Assembly (NCBI RefSeq): GCF_001544075.1
Contig: NZ_BCNT01000018.1
Coordinates: 18,396-82,395 of the forward strand
DNA from: Comamonas terrae
Lineage (GTDB): Bacteria > Pseudomonadota > Gammaproteobacteria > Burkholderiales > Burkholderiaceae_C
Reading direction: 5' to 3'
DNA length: 64,000 nucleotides
Made by a program: the position numbers and the translations under genes. Below, one piece after another: positions 1-8,515 of this stretch. The notes beneath the pieces were generated by a model. That model saw nothing but the letters and a program-made list of their open reading frames with translations. It made no database searches and was not told the DNA's origin. How positions within the stretch are numbered: position 1 is the stretch's first letter; every line of letters begins with the position of its first letter.

Positions 1-743
1 AAAGGGGCGAGACCGACTTGCCCGATCCCACGCCCAGCCTGGATGCCTCGGGGGCTCCCAGCCGCCTGGGCTTTGAAGGCGGCGTGAACTTCGCGCTGCT
101 GCTGGCCGTGGTGGCCCTGGTGCTGTTCAGCGGCGTCTGGCGCACGCCTGCGGGCCTGGAGGTCGCCGGCATCCGTGTGGGCCTGCCCGGCCTGGTGCGC
201 GATGCGGGTCTGATCGCCGTGGCGCTGCTGTCGCTCTGGCTCACGCCGCGGCGCGTGCACGCTGCCAACGAATTCGGCTGGGGGCCCATGCAGGAAGTGG
301 CCAAGCTGTTCGCCGGCATCTTCCTGACCATTATTCCCGTGATCGCCATGCTCAAGGCCGGTGTCGACGGTCCGTTCGGCGCCATCGTGCGCGCCGTCAC
401 GCGCGCCGACGGTACGCCCGATCCGGCCATGTACTTCTGGGCCACCGGCGCGCTGTCGTCCTTTCTCGACAATGCGCCCACCTATCTGGTGTTCTTCAAT
501 ACCGCGGGCGGCGACCCGGCCCATCTGATGACCGACATGGCACTGACGCTGACGGCGATTTCAGCCGGTGCCGTCTTCATGGGCGCCAACACCTATATCG
601 GCAATGCGCCCAACCTCATGGTCAAGGCCATCGCGGAAGACCGCGGCGTGAAGATGCCGGGCTTTTTCGGCTACATGGCCTGGTCTTTCTGCGTGCTGCT
701 GCCGCTGCTGGTGCTGATCACGCTGTTCTGGTTCTGGAAATGA
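1..743 (+). CDS. Sodium/proton antiporter-type membrane protein, C-terminal part (5' end outside window)
   Basis: The frame is open from base 3 to the stop at 743 with no upstream stop, so the gene begins before the window and only about 246 residues are seen. The visible part has four or five hydrophobic segments. Between them are the sequences FLDNAPTYLVFF and GANTYIGNAPNLMVKAIAE, which are typical of the ArsB/NhaD-like ion transporter superfamily; paired conserved half-helices with an Asn-Ala-Pro core are characteristic. I infer an inner-membrane Na+/H+ or anion antiporter as annotated in many Burkholderiales. The substrate cannot be fixed from this fragment. The next gene begins 91 bases downstream on the same strand. 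Confidence 0.7.
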   Translation, partial: RGETDLPDPTPSLDASGAPSRLGFEGGVNFALLLAVVALVLFSGVWRTPAGLEVAGIRVGLPGLVRDAGLIAVALLSLWLTPRRVHAANEFGWGPMQEVAKLFAGIFLTIIPVIAMLKAGVDGPFGAIVRAVTRADGTPDPAMYFWATGALSSFLDNAPTYLVFFNTAGGDPAHLMTDMALTLTAISAGAVFMGANTYIGNAPNLMVKAIAEDRGVKMPGFFGYMAWSFCVLLPLLVLITLFWFWK

Positions 744-834
744 GCAGTCGCCGGGCCGGCGTGCGCCTTTCCCTTGCAGGCAAGGGCGGCATGGTCGGCG
801 CGGACGGCGTGCCACACATCAAGGAGAAAACGAC

Positions 835-1815
835 ATGAATTGCAAGCCCCGCATCCTGATTGCCCGCGCCATTTCGCCCGAGGTGGTGCAGCGCCTGGAG
901 CAGCATTTCGAAGTGGAGTCCAACCAGGACGACGTGATCTGGAGCCCGCAGGAGCTGGTGCAGAAGCTGCAAGGCAAGGACGGTGTGCTGACCACGGGCT
1001 CGCAGACCATCGATGCGGCGCTGCTGGCTGCCTGCCCGCAGCTCAAGATCGTGGCCAACATGGCCGTGGGCTACAACAACTTCGACGTGCCCGCGATGAC
1101 GGCGGCCGGCGTGCAGGGCACGAACGCGCCCGATGTGCTGACCGAGACCACGGCCGACTTCGGCTTCGCGCTGCTCATGGCCACGGCGCGCCGCCTGACC
1201 GAAAGCGAGCACTATCTGCGCGCCGGCAAGTGGACTTCCTGGCGCTACGACCTGTTCGCGGGAGCGGAGGTGCACGGCAGCACGCTGGGCATCATCGGCA
1301 TGGGCCGCATCGGCCAGGGCATTGCCAGGCGCGGTGCCCACGGCTTCGGCATGAAGGTGATCTATCACAACCGCTCGCGCCTGGCTCCCGAGCTGGAGGC
1401 CGAATGCAAGGCCCGCTACGTGAGCAAGGCCGAACTGCTTGCCAGCGCCGACCATGTGGTGCTGGTGCTGCCCTTCACCCAGGAAAACCACCACACCATC
1501 GGCGCGGCGGAGCTGGCGCAGATGAAGCCCACGGCCACGCTGATCAACATTGCGCGCGGCGGCATCGTGGACGATGCGGCCCTGGCCAGGGCGCTGCGCG
1601 ACAAGCGCATTGCCGCCGCCGGCCTGGACGTGTTCGAGGGCGAGCCGGCCGTGCATCCGGACCTGCTGACCGTGCCCAATGTGGTTCTCACGCCGCATAT
1701 TGCCAGTGCCACCATGGGCACGCGCCTGGCCATGGCCGATCTGGCGGCCAGCAACCTGATCGCCTTTTTCGAGGGGCGCGAGGTGTTGACGCCGGTCAAC
1801 AAGCCGGCCCGGTGA
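835..1815 (+). CDS. D-2-hydroxyacid dehydrogenase (glyoxylate/hydroxypyruvate reductase type)
   Basis: This 326-residue cytosolic NAD(P)H-dependent enzyme should interconvert 2-oxoacids such as glyoxylate or hydroxypyruvate and D-2-hydroxyacids. The family's features are all present: Rossmann motif GMGRIG at 155-160, catalytic Arg241 in NIARGGIVDD, Glu270 in FEGEP and His288 in TPHIASAT. Length is normal for the family. The ATG has a strong ribosome binding site (AAGGAG, about 9 bases upstream). The fold is certain. The exact substrate (GhrB-like, glycerate dehydrogenase or other) cannot be told from sequence alone. Confidence 0.9.
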   Translation: MNCKPRILIARAISPEVVQRLEQHFEVESNQDDVIWSPQELVQKLQGKDGVLTTGSQTIDAALLAACPQLKIVANMAVGYNNFDVPAMTAAGVQGTNAPDVLTETTADFGFALLMATARRLTESEHYLRAGKWTSWRYDLFAGAEVHGSTLGIIGMGRIGQGIARRGAHGFGMKVIYHNRSRLAPELEAECKARYVSKAELLASADHVVLVLPFTQENHHTIGAAELAQMKPTATLINIARGGIVDDAALARALRDKRIAAAGLDVFEGEPAVHPDLLTVPNVVLTPHIASATMGTRLAMADLAASNLIAFFEGREVLTPVNKPAR

Positions 1816-2016
1816 ACGGGGGGCAGTGAAGCGGCAGGTATCCGGGCGGCAGGCGGGGTGGATTAGTAGGGCCCATGTCACATCAGTTTCAAGGCGATTT
1901 GGGGTGGCTGGCAGGTGCCGGAACCGGTGCCTGGCTTTGATAATCCGCTGCCTCCTATCGCAGGACCTGTTGCAAGGCCAGCGGTATGGCCTTTCTTCAC
2001 TATCCCGGGTCACCCC

Positions 2017-2424
2017 ATGCCATTCATCCGCACCAGCGTCCACAAGGACACCCCCGCCGCCCAGCGCCAGGCCATCGTCAACGGCATCCACCAGGCCCTG
2101 ATCGACGGCATCGGCATGCCTGCCGACGAGCTGTTCAACATGGTCAGCGACTATGACGAGCAGCAGTTCTTCTTCAGCCGCACTTTCAACGGCTACCAGC
2201 GTTCGGACCGCGTGGTCGTGGTGGAGATCACCATGCGCCGCGGCCGCAGCGACGCGATGAAGCGCGCCCTCTATGCCAATATCGCCGCCAACCTGGAGAA
2301 GGATGCCGGCGTGGCGCCGAACGATGTTTTCATCTTCACGCACGAAAACGACTACTCCGACTGGTCGGTGGGCGGCGGCAAGTTCGCCATGGCCATTGCC
2401 CAGCAGGTCGGCCCCGACGCCTGA
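2017..2424 (+). CDS. Tautomerase-superfamily protein
   Basis: The protein is 135 residues and starts MPFIRTSVHKD. An open frame extends 34 codons upstream, but only the ATG at 2017 puts a proline directly after the initiator Met. That proline is the catalytic N-terminal base of the 4-oxalocrotonate tautomerase superfamily once Met is removed. The length is about twice a 4-OT monomer, consistent with a fused beta-alpha-beta tandem as in malonate semialdehyde decarboxylase or cis-CaaD relatives. Basic residues in ITMRRGRSD are candidates for carboxylate binding. The substrate is unknown. It stands alone between the dehydrogenase and rmuC. Confidence 0.75.
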   Translation: MPFIRTSVHKDTPAAQRQAIVNGIHQALIDGIGMPADELFNMVSDYDEQQFFFSRTFNGYQRSDRVVVVEITMRRGRSDAMKRALYANIAANLEKDAGVAPNDVFIFTHENDYSDWSVGGGKFAMAIAQQVGPDA

Positions 2425-2733
2425 CCGGTGCCCGGATGCCCGCGGGGCATCCGGGCGCTGCCGAATTTCTGCCGTATCCCGCCAGATCCACCTATCTGGC
2501 GAACAGCGCCTTCTCCATTGCTGGGGGATGGCGTGGCACGGCTGCGCTTCCGAGCGCCCGCTATCTGATAGATTTCGTTGACGAGCAAGCGCTTGCTCGA
2601 CACTGCCGGACGCGAAATGGCATGCCCATGCCTTGTGATCCTGCAGAAAATGCTTCCAGTGCTTGAGGGTCAAGCGCCGGAAGCTATTGAAATAATAGCT
2701 TTGCAGTGTTCCTGCAGGCAATGAAAGAAGCGG
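2425..2733. other. Intergenic region with one comamonad-type palindromic repeat
   Basis: No convincing gene is present. At 2671-2706 lies a copy of the dispersed repeat seen elsewhere in the window, here reading CAAGCGCCGGAAGCTATT followed by AATAGCTTTGCAG, with AGCTATT (2682-2688) and AATAGCT (2694-2700) as inverted arms. The promoter for rmuC probably lies here but I cannot define it. Confidence 0.5.
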
Positions 2734-4386
2734 TTGCATACGGTGACTTCGTGGTGGGTATGGTTGCTCGTGGCGGTAGGCTTGGGCCTGCAGCTGGTCT
2801 TGCTCTGGTGGCTGGCGGCGCTCAGGCGCGCCGCGCAGGCCGCAACCGGACCCGAAGCCCTGCGGCTGCAGGCCCAGGTGCTGCAGGGGTTGCAGGCCGT
2901 GGATCTGCGCCTGCAGCAGCTGGAACGCGGCAGCCAGGCCACGCAGATGGCCGTGGCCAAGAGCGATGGCGCGCTGGACCGCGTGACCCAGCACCTGCAG
3001 ACGCATCTGGTCCAGGCCCAGCAGGATGCCCAGGCGGCGCGGCGCGAGCAGGGCATGGCGCTGGCGGGTTTTCGCGAAGAGGTCACGCAGCTGGCCGCGC
3101 GCCTGTCGGCCGACAGCCTGCAGGCGCGCAACAGCCTCGCGCAAAGCAGCGCCGAGCAGAACAGCCACGTCCAGCAGCGCTTCGAGGCCCTGGCCGAGAC
3201 CACGCGCGGCATTCTGGACTCGCTCAAGGGCGACATCCAGCAGCAGCTCACGCACATGAGCACCCAGATGGGAGCGGCGCTCAAGGACCAGCTCACCGGC
3301 AATGGCGAGCAGCTGCGCCATCAGTTCGCCGTGCTGCAGGACGCGGTGGGCATGCAGCTGGCAGGGCTGGCGCAGGGCCAGCAGACCACGGCCGAGCAGC
3401 TGCGCGGCACGCTCAACGAGCGCCTGGCGGCCATCCAGAACGACAACGCCGCCAAGCTGGACGAGATGCGCCGCACCGTGGACGAGAAGCTGCATGCGAC
3501 GCTGGAGCAGCGGCTGGGCGAATCGTTCAAGCTGGTCAGCGACCGGCTGGAGCAGGTGCACAAGGGGCTGGGCGAAATGCAGAGCCTGGCCGGCAGCGTG
3601 GGCGACCTCAAGCGCGTGATGACCAATGTGAAGTCGCGCGGCACCTGGGGCGAGCTGCAGCTGGGTGCCATCATCGACAACGTGCTCACGCCCGAGCAGT
3701 ACGCGAAGAACGTGAAGACCGTGCCGGGCAGCGACGAGCTGGTGGAGTTCGCCATCCGCCTGCCCGGGCGCCAGGACGAGCAGCCGGTGTGGCTGCCCAT
3801 CGACGCCAAGTACCCGGTCGAGCACTACCAGCGACTGCAGGATGCGCTCGACAGCGCGGACCGCATGGCCATCGCCGCGGCCGGCAATGCGTTCGAGAGC
3901 TCCATCCGCGCCGAGGCGAAGAAGATCTCCGGCAAATACATCGCGCCGCCGCATACCACGGACTTTGCCGTGATGTATCTGCCCACCGAGGGCCTGTTCG
4001 CCGAGGTGCTGCGCCGTCCGGGCCTGGTGGAGACGCTGCAGAACGAGAACCGCATCGTGGTGACGGGGCCGGCCAACCTGGCGGCCATGCTCAGCAGCCT
4101 GCAGATGGGCTTCAAGACGCTGGCGATCGAAAAGCGCTCGTCCGAAGTCTGGGGCGTGCTGGGCCAGGTCAAGACCGAGTTCGCCAAGTTCGGCGAGGTG
4201 GTGGAGGCCACGCGCAAGTCCATCGATGCGGCCGCGCGCAAGTTCGACCAGGTGGGCGTGCGCACGCGCGCCATCCAGCGCCATCTGCGCAACGTTCAGG
4301 CGCTGCCCGAGCCGGGCAGCGCCGAGGCCGCAGCCGGTCTGCCGCTGTTTCCCGCCGTGCCGGACGCGGGGGATGACGAGGAATGA
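2734..4386 (+). CDS. rmuC: DNA recombination protein RmuC
   Basis: The 550-residue protein begins with one membrane-spanning segment (WWVWLLVAVGLGLQLVLLWW, about 7-26). A long Gln/Ala-rich coiled coil follows (about 30-290). The C-terminal RmuC domain (about 300-500) includes RGTWGELQLGAIIDNVL, LPIDAKYPVEHY and VTGPANLAAMLSSLQMGF. RmuC restricts DNA rearrangements at inverted repeats in E. coli and its core resembles a nuclease fold. The first codon is TTG at 2734; a GTG at 2743 is an alternative. The stop overlaps the start of the MFS gene by four bases (ATGA), indicating translational coupling. Confidence 0.9.
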   Translation: MHTVTSWWVWLLVAVGLGLQLVLLWWLAALRRAAQAATGPEALRLQAQVLQGLQAVDLRLQQLERGSQATQMAVAKSDGALDRVTQHLQTHLVQAQQDAQAARREQGMALAGFREEVTQLAARLSADSLQARNSLAQSSAEQNSHVQQRFEALAETTRGILDSLKGDIQQQLTHMSTQMGAALKDQLTGNGEQLRHQFAVLQDAVGMQLAGLAQGQQTTAEQLRGTLNERLAAIQNDNAAKLDEMRRTVDEKLHATLEQRLGESFKLVSDRLEQVHKGLGEMQSLAGSVGDLKRVMTNVKSRGTWGELQLGAIIDNVLTPEQYAKNVKTVPGSDELVEFAIRLPGRQDEQPVWLPIDAKYPVEHYQRLQDALDSADRMAIAAAGNAFESSIRAEAKKISGKYIAPPHTTDFAVMYLPTEGLFAEVLRRPGLVETLQNENRIVVTGPANLAAMLSSLQMGFKTLAIEKRSSEVWGVLGQVKTEFAKFGEVVEATRKSIDAAARKFDQVGVRTRAIQRHLRNVQALPEPGSAEAAAGLPLFPAVPDAGDDEE

Positions 4387-5591
4387 ATGCCACGCTGCTG
4401 CGCCTGATCCTCGCGCAAATCTCCATCCATGCCTGCATGACGGGCATGCGCATGGCCACGCCGCTGCTGGCGCTGAAAGAAGGCTTCAGCGCTGCGGCAG
4501 TGGGCATGCTGCTGGCGCTGTTCGCGCTCACGCAGGTCTTCCTGTCCCTGCCTGCGGGCCGCTATGCGGACCGCAACGGCCTCAGGAAGCCGCTGCTGCT
4601 CAGCGTGACGGCGGCCTGCCTGGGCGCGGGGCTGTCCGTGATGTTCCCGACCTATCCGGTGCTGTGCGCGGGGGCCCTGCTCACGGGCGGCGCGGCAGGC
4701 ACGGCCCTCATCGCGCTGCAGCGCCATGTGGGGCGCTCGGCCCATTCCAAGGAAGAGCTGCGCAAGGTCTTCAGCTGGCTGGCCATAGGCCCGGCCGTTT
4801 CCAACTTCCTGGGACCGTTCTTTGCCGGCCTGCTGATCGACTATGCGGGCGGCGAGGAAGCCAGCCTCACGGGTTTCCGCTGCGCTTTTCTGCTGCTGGC
4901 CCTGCTGCCTTTGGCCGCCTGGTGGTGGGTGCGCACGGTGGCCGAGCTGCCGCCGCCCGAGGCCCCTGCCAGCGGCAAGCAGGCCACGGCCTGGGACCTG
5001 TTGCAGAACCAGGGCTTCCGGCGCCTGCTGCTGCTGAACTGGGCGCTGTCCTCATGCTGGGACGTGCATACCTTCGTGGTGCCCATCCTGGGCCATGAAC
5101 GCGGCCTGCCGGCCTCGGTGATCGGCACCATCCTCGGCGCCTTCGCGATTGCGGCAGCCCTGATCCGCCTGCTGATGCCCCTCCTCACGCGGCACATGAG
5201 CGAATGGGCGGTGGTCATGGGCGCCATGGTGGCGGCCTGCGCGCTGTTCATCGCCTACCCGTTCATGCCCGGTGCATGGAGCATGGGCGCCTGCTCGGTG
5301 CTGCTGGGGCTGGTGCTGGGATCGGTGCAGCCCATGGTGATGAGCATGATCCACCAGATCACGCCGCCCGCGCGCCACGGCGAGGCACTGGGCCTGCGCA
5401 TGATGGCCATCAACGGCTCCAGCGTGGTCATGCCCGTGCTGTTCGGCTCCATCGGCGCGGTGGTCGGCGTGTCTGCGCTGTTCTGGGCCGTGGGCACCAT
5501 GGTGGGTGTCTCGTCGCGCCTGCCCTGGCTCATAGGCCATGAGGACATGCCCAGCGAGGCGGAATGGCTGGAGCACGAAGCCGGGCATTGA
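4383..5591 (+). CDS. Major facilitator superfamily transporter
   Basis: The 402-residue protein has about 12 hydrophobic segments. The loop motif GRYADRNGLRKP after the second segment is the conserved MFS motif A (G-x-x-x-D-R-x-G-R-K). The fold is that of drug or metabolite exporters of the inner membrane. The ATG overlaps the rmuC stop, so both are probably made from one transcript. The substrate cannot be inferred. A hairpin follows within 60 bases of the stop. Confidence 0.8.
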   Translation: MNATLLRLILAQISIHACMTGMRMATPLLALKEGFSAAAVGMLLALFALTQVFLSLPAGRYADRNGLRKPLLLSVTAACLGAGLSVMFPTYPVLCAGALLTGGAAGTALIALQRHVGRSAHSKEELRKVFSWLAIGPAVSNFLGPFFAGLLIDYAGGEEASLTGFRCAFLLLALLPLAAWWWVRTVAELPPPEAPASGKQATAWDLLQNQGFRRLLLLNWALSSCWDVHTFVVPILGHERGLPASVIGTILGAFAIAAALIRLLMPLLTRHMSEWAVVMGAMVAACALFIAYPFMPGAWSMGACSVLLGLVLGSVQPMVMSMIHQITPPARHGEALGLRMMAINGSSVVMPVLFGSIGAVVGVSALFWAVGTMVGVSSRLPWLIGHEDMPSEAEWLEHEAGH

Positions 5592-5609
5592 AGCTCCGGA
5601 ACCGGCGCG

Positions 5610-5651
5610 GCCCGGTACGGCACACGTAACAAGAACCTGTGCCGGCCGGGC
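5610..5651. terminator. Hairpin between convergent MFS and LOG genes
   Basis: An interrupted inverted repeat pairs GCCCGG (5610-5615) plus CGGCACA (5618-5624) with TGTGCCG (5638-5644) plus CCGGGC (5646-5651). It lies between two convergent genes and could serve both strands. No T-run follows on either side, so it is only a candidate. Confidence 0.4.
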
Positions 5652-5704
5652 TCCCGCGCCCTGAGAAGCATGCCCCGGGAAGCCCCGTAGCGCGGCTCGG
5701 GAGG

Positions 5705-6589
5705 TCAGCGAACCACGGGGTCCCAGCCGCGGTTGTAGTACTGCTGGATCAGTGCCCAGGCCTCGGCCGGCTCGTCGGTATAGCGGAACAGGTTTAGGTC
5801 CTGGGCCGAGATCGTGCCTTCCTCGATCAGCAGGTCCAGGTTGAGCAGGCGTTTCCAGAATTCGCGGCCGAACAGGATGACGGGCACGGGCTTGGACTTG
5901 CGCGTCTGCACCAGGGTCAGCACTTCGAACAGCTCGTCCATGGTGCCGAAGCCGCCAGGGAAGGCCACCAGTGCCTTGGCGCGCATCATGAAATGCATCT
6001 TGCGCAGCGCGAAGTAGTGGAACTTGAAGCTCAGGTCCGACGTGATGTAGGGGTTGCCGTGCTGCTCGTGCGGCAGGCCGATGTTCAGGCCGATATTGGG
6101 TGCGCCTGCATCGTGCGCACCGCGGTTGGCCGCTTCCATGATGCCGGGGCCGCCGCCCGTGCAGATGTAAAAGCGTTCGGTGGGCGCCTGCTTCATGCCC
6201 TCGGTGGCCACGATGCGCGCAAAGCTGCGAGCAGCCTCGTAGCGCTGGGCATTGCGCACGGCGCGCTCGGCCAGGGCCATGCGCTGGCTGTCGCCGCTGG
6301 CGCGGGCTTCGGCCAGCTGCTGCTGGGCCTGCTCGGCATCGACAAAGCGTGCGCTGCCGTAGACCACGATGGTGTGCTCGATGCCGCGTTCGATCTGGGC
6401 CAGGTCGGGCTTGAGCAGCTCCAGCTGCATGCGAATGCCGCGGGTCTCGCGGCGGAACATGAACTCGGGATCGGCGAATGCCAGGCGATTGGAATGAGGT
6501 TCCAGGGGCTGGCCGTTGTGGGCCTGGTCGTGCAACTGCGCCCAGGCATTGGCCAGATCGGTATCAGACAGGGGAGAAGAGATTTGCAT
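5705..6589 (-). CDS. LOG-family protein (lysine decarboxylase-like / TIGR00730 type)
   Basis: From the start MQISSPLSD at 6589 the protein is 294 residues. A frame extension to 6619 adds ten residues with a poorer ribosome binding site. The family signature PGGFGTMDE is present, with the upstream GGGPGIMEAANRGA nucleotide-binding loop. LOG proteins are phosphoribohydrolases that release cytokinin bases from nucleoside monophosphates. The long N-terminal part, with a helical insert rich in Glu, Gln and Arg, marks the larger TIGR00730-type subgroup. Its bacterial role is poorly known. The 246 bases upstream hold its promoter region and no gene. Confidence 0.8.
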   Translation of the reverse strand: MQISSPLSDTDLANAWAQLHDQAHNGQPLEPHSNRLAFADPEFMFRRETRGIRMQLELLKPDLAQIERGIEHTIVVYGSARFVDAEQAQQQLAEARASGDSQRMALAERAVRNAQRYEAARSFARIVATEGMKQAPTERFYICTGGGPGIMEAANRGAHDAGAPNIGLNIGLPHEQHGNPYITSDLSFKFHYFALRKMHFMMRAKALVAFPGGFGTMDELFEVLTLVQTRKSKPVPVILFGREFWKRLLNLDLLIEEGTISAQDLNLFRYTDEPAEAWALIQQYYNRGWDPVVR

Positions 6590-6835
6590 GGACCCTCGGT
6601 ACGAAAAACTGGGTGGCATGGAGCTGCGCCTGCAGCTCCGGATTGAAGTTTGGTAGCACGGGCCGCCCGTCCACCCATGGCTTCAATCTCATATGTATTT
6701 GCATTGCATATGATGCTTGCACTATACGCTCACAAACTCATAGCTCGCGGGACCAGGGGGCGTCGGAACCCACAAATTCCCGGGATGGTTGCCGTCAGGC
6801 GATATTACTGCTATGTGAGCGCATGCTTTGGTTGC

Positions 6836-7213
6836 TTATCTTGCACCCCAATGGTTCCAGCTCTGCATGCCGGCAAAGGTCATGGCCAGCGAGCCGAAAA
6901 GGTGCAGGCCGGACCAGCCCAGTGCCGTGGCCAGCCGCTGCTGCTGCAAAAGAGCAATGACTTCCGCGGAAAAGCTGGAAAAGGTGGTCAGCGCGCCCAG
7001 AAAGCCGGTGATGACGGCCAGCTTCCAGGCGGGATCGAGCTCGGGCATCGCCTGGAACAGGGCCACGAACAGGCCGATCAGGTAGCCGCCGATCAGGTTG
7101 GCGGCCAGGGTGCCCCAGGGCATGCTGGCGCCCGAGCTGAGCCACAGGCCCAGGCCCCAGCGCGACAGGGCGCCCACGCAGGCGCCTATGCAGATGGCAA
7201 GAATATTGAGCAT
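6836..7213 (-). CDS. crcB: Fluoride ion channel CrcB/Fluc
   Basis: This 125-residue, four-helix inner-membrane protein carries the Fluc signatures: GACVGALSRWGL near the N-terminus, WGTLAANLIGGYLIG in helix 2, and TGFLGALTTFSSFS in helix 3 with the broken-helix sodium site and Phe residues lining the pore. Fluc channels work as dual-topology dimers that expel fluoride. The gene lies 80 bases after mrpG on the same strand. I looked for a fluoride riboswitch upstream and did not see one, so it may be co-transcribed with the mrp operon. Confidence 0.9.
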   Translation of the reverse strand: MLNILAICIGACVGALSRWGLGLWLSSGASMPWGTLAANLIGGYLIGLFVALFQAMPELDPAWKLAVITGFLGALTTFSSFSAEVIALLQQQRLATALGWSGLHLFGSLAMTFAGMQSWNHWGAR

Positions 7214-7293
7214 GGCCGCAATCTAGCGCATGGCGGCAAAGCCTGCCGGCGGCTTGCGGCAAAGACTGGCGGTGCCCCATGCCATGCCGGGAT

Positions 7294-7743
7294 TCAGTTG
7301 CGCAGCTGCGCGGGCTCGGTGGCCGTTTCTTCGGAAGCCGTTTCGCCGCTTCGGGCCTCGTCTTCCTCCAGCGGTTCGTTGCGCACCAGATTGCTCAGCG
7401 TGGGCGGCACCGGGTCGCCGGTGCGGCGCGAGCGGAACAGGGCGGCACGCATCAGGAAGATGGTGGTGATGGGCACGGTCACGGCCACGAACACGGCGAT
7501 GAGGAAGGCATGCATGGCAAAGCCCTGGCCGCTGACCGAGAAGTAGATCCAGGTTGCATGCATGATCAGCCAGCAGCCCATGGTGGCGACGATGGAGGGC
7601 GAGTGCACGCGCTCGAAATAGCTCTTGAGGCGCAGCAGGCCCAGCGAGCCCAGCAGCGCAATCAGGGCGCCGCCCAGCACCAGCGCGGCCACCAGGATCT
7701 GCGCCCACAGCGGCAGCTCGTTGGCAATGCTCTCGGTACTCAT
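7294..7743 (-). CDS. mrpG: Mrp-type monovalent cation/proton antiporter subunit G
   Basis: The 149-residue product has three hydrophobic segments in the first 110 residues, with GSLGLLRLKSYFERVHSPS, the conserved MrpG/MnhG loop. The C-terminal 35 residues are an acidic polar tail rich in Glu and Thr, longer than usual. Its ATG overlaps the mrpF stop (ATGA). It is the last gene of the operon and is followed by crcB. Confidence 0.88.
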   Translation of the reverse strand: MSTESIANELPLWAQILVAALVLGGALIALLGSLGLLRLKSYFERVHSPSIVATMGCWLIMHATWIYFSVSGQGFAMHAFLIAVFVAVTVPITTIFLMRAALFRSRRTGDPVPPTLSNLVRNEPLEEDEARSGETASEETATEPAQLRN

Positions 7744-8018
7744 TCGATCACCTCGCCGCGCAGCAGGAACTTGGCCATGGCCGTGGAACCCACGCAGCCG
7801 AACAGGGCGATCAGCAGCGCGGCCTCGAAGTAGTTGGTGCTGTCGTAGGTGATGCCCATGACCAGCATGATGAGCATGCCGTTGAGGTACATGCAGTCCA
7901 GCGCCAGCACGCGGTCCTGCGCATGGGGGCCCTTGAGCAGGCGCATCACGGCGCAGCCCATGGCCGCGATCAGCATGAGCAAGGCCAGACCCAGCACCCA
8001 GTAAAACCAAGGTCTCAT
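7740..8018 (-). CDS. mrpF: Mrp-type antiporter subunit F
   Basis: The 92-residue product has three membrane segments with the MrpF signature GPHAQDRVLALDCMYLNGM between helices 1 and 2. In Mrp complexes the small subunits E, F and G build the sodium-translocating half next to MrpA. The start overlaps the mrpE stop by four bases. Confidence 0.88.
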   Translation of the reverse strand: MRPWFYWVLGLALLMLIAAMGCAVMRLLKGPHAQDRVLALDCMYLNGMLIMLVMGITYDSTNYFEAALLIALFGCVGSTAMAKFLLRGEVIE

Positions 8019-8515
8019 TCGAAAATCTCCATCAGCGGGCGCTCGTAGCATTGCTTGATATGGTCGACCACCTGCTGGACGTCGGCGACTTCCAGCGCAT
8101 GGATCAGCAGCATGGAGCGGTCGCGCGAAATCTCGGCCCAGGCCGTGCCCGGGGTGATGCAGACGATCATGGCCAGCACGGCCAGACCGTTGGGGTCGCG
8201 CAGGTCCAGCGGAATATGCACGAAGCTGGCCGGATGGCGGCGCAGCCGCGGCAGGATCAGAAAGCGCATCACGTTGTAGTTGGACACCGAGGTGTCCCAC
8301 ACCACGCGCAAGGCCAGCTTCAATGCCGTGAGCGGATGGCGCACGCGCACCGGCAGAGGGCGCAGGCCGCGCAGCAGCACCGGAATCAGAAGGCCCAGCA
8401 CCAGGCCCAGTGCAATATGGCCGGCGCTGACCGTGCGGTTGAGCAGCAGCCACAGCAGCAGAAGTGCGATGGACAGCAGCGGGGCGGGAAACAGCCGTTG
8501 CAACATGGTTTTCAT
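8015..8515 (-). CDS. mrpE: Mrp-type antiporter subunit E
   Basis: The 166-residue product has two or three N-terminal membrane helices and then a conserved cytoplasmic domain. That domain includes TPGTAWAEISRDRSMLLIHALEV, the MrpE/MnhE motif normally read as TPGT followed by L-x-V-H-x-L. The start codon overlaps the stop of mrpD. Confidence 0.88.
   Translation of the reverse strand: MKTMLQRLFPAPLLSIALLLLWLLLNRTVSAGHIALGLVLGLLIPVLLRGLRPLPVRVRHPLTALKLALRVVWDTSVSNYNVMRFLILPRLRRHPASFVHIPLDLRDPNGLAVLAMIVCITPGTAWAEISRDRSMLLIHALEVADVQQVVDHIKQCYERPLMEIFE

Noticed and set aside
718..4284. A 1188-codon open frame on the minus strand
   Set aside because: It runs antisense to the dehydrogenase, tautomerase and rmuC genes, has no domain and a composition (Ala/Arg/His/Leu) typical of the reverse frame of GC-rich genes.
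7214..7293. Possible fluoride riboswitch before crcB
   Set aside because: The conserved GATGG...AAAC...GCTGATGA pattern is not present in the 80-base spacer.
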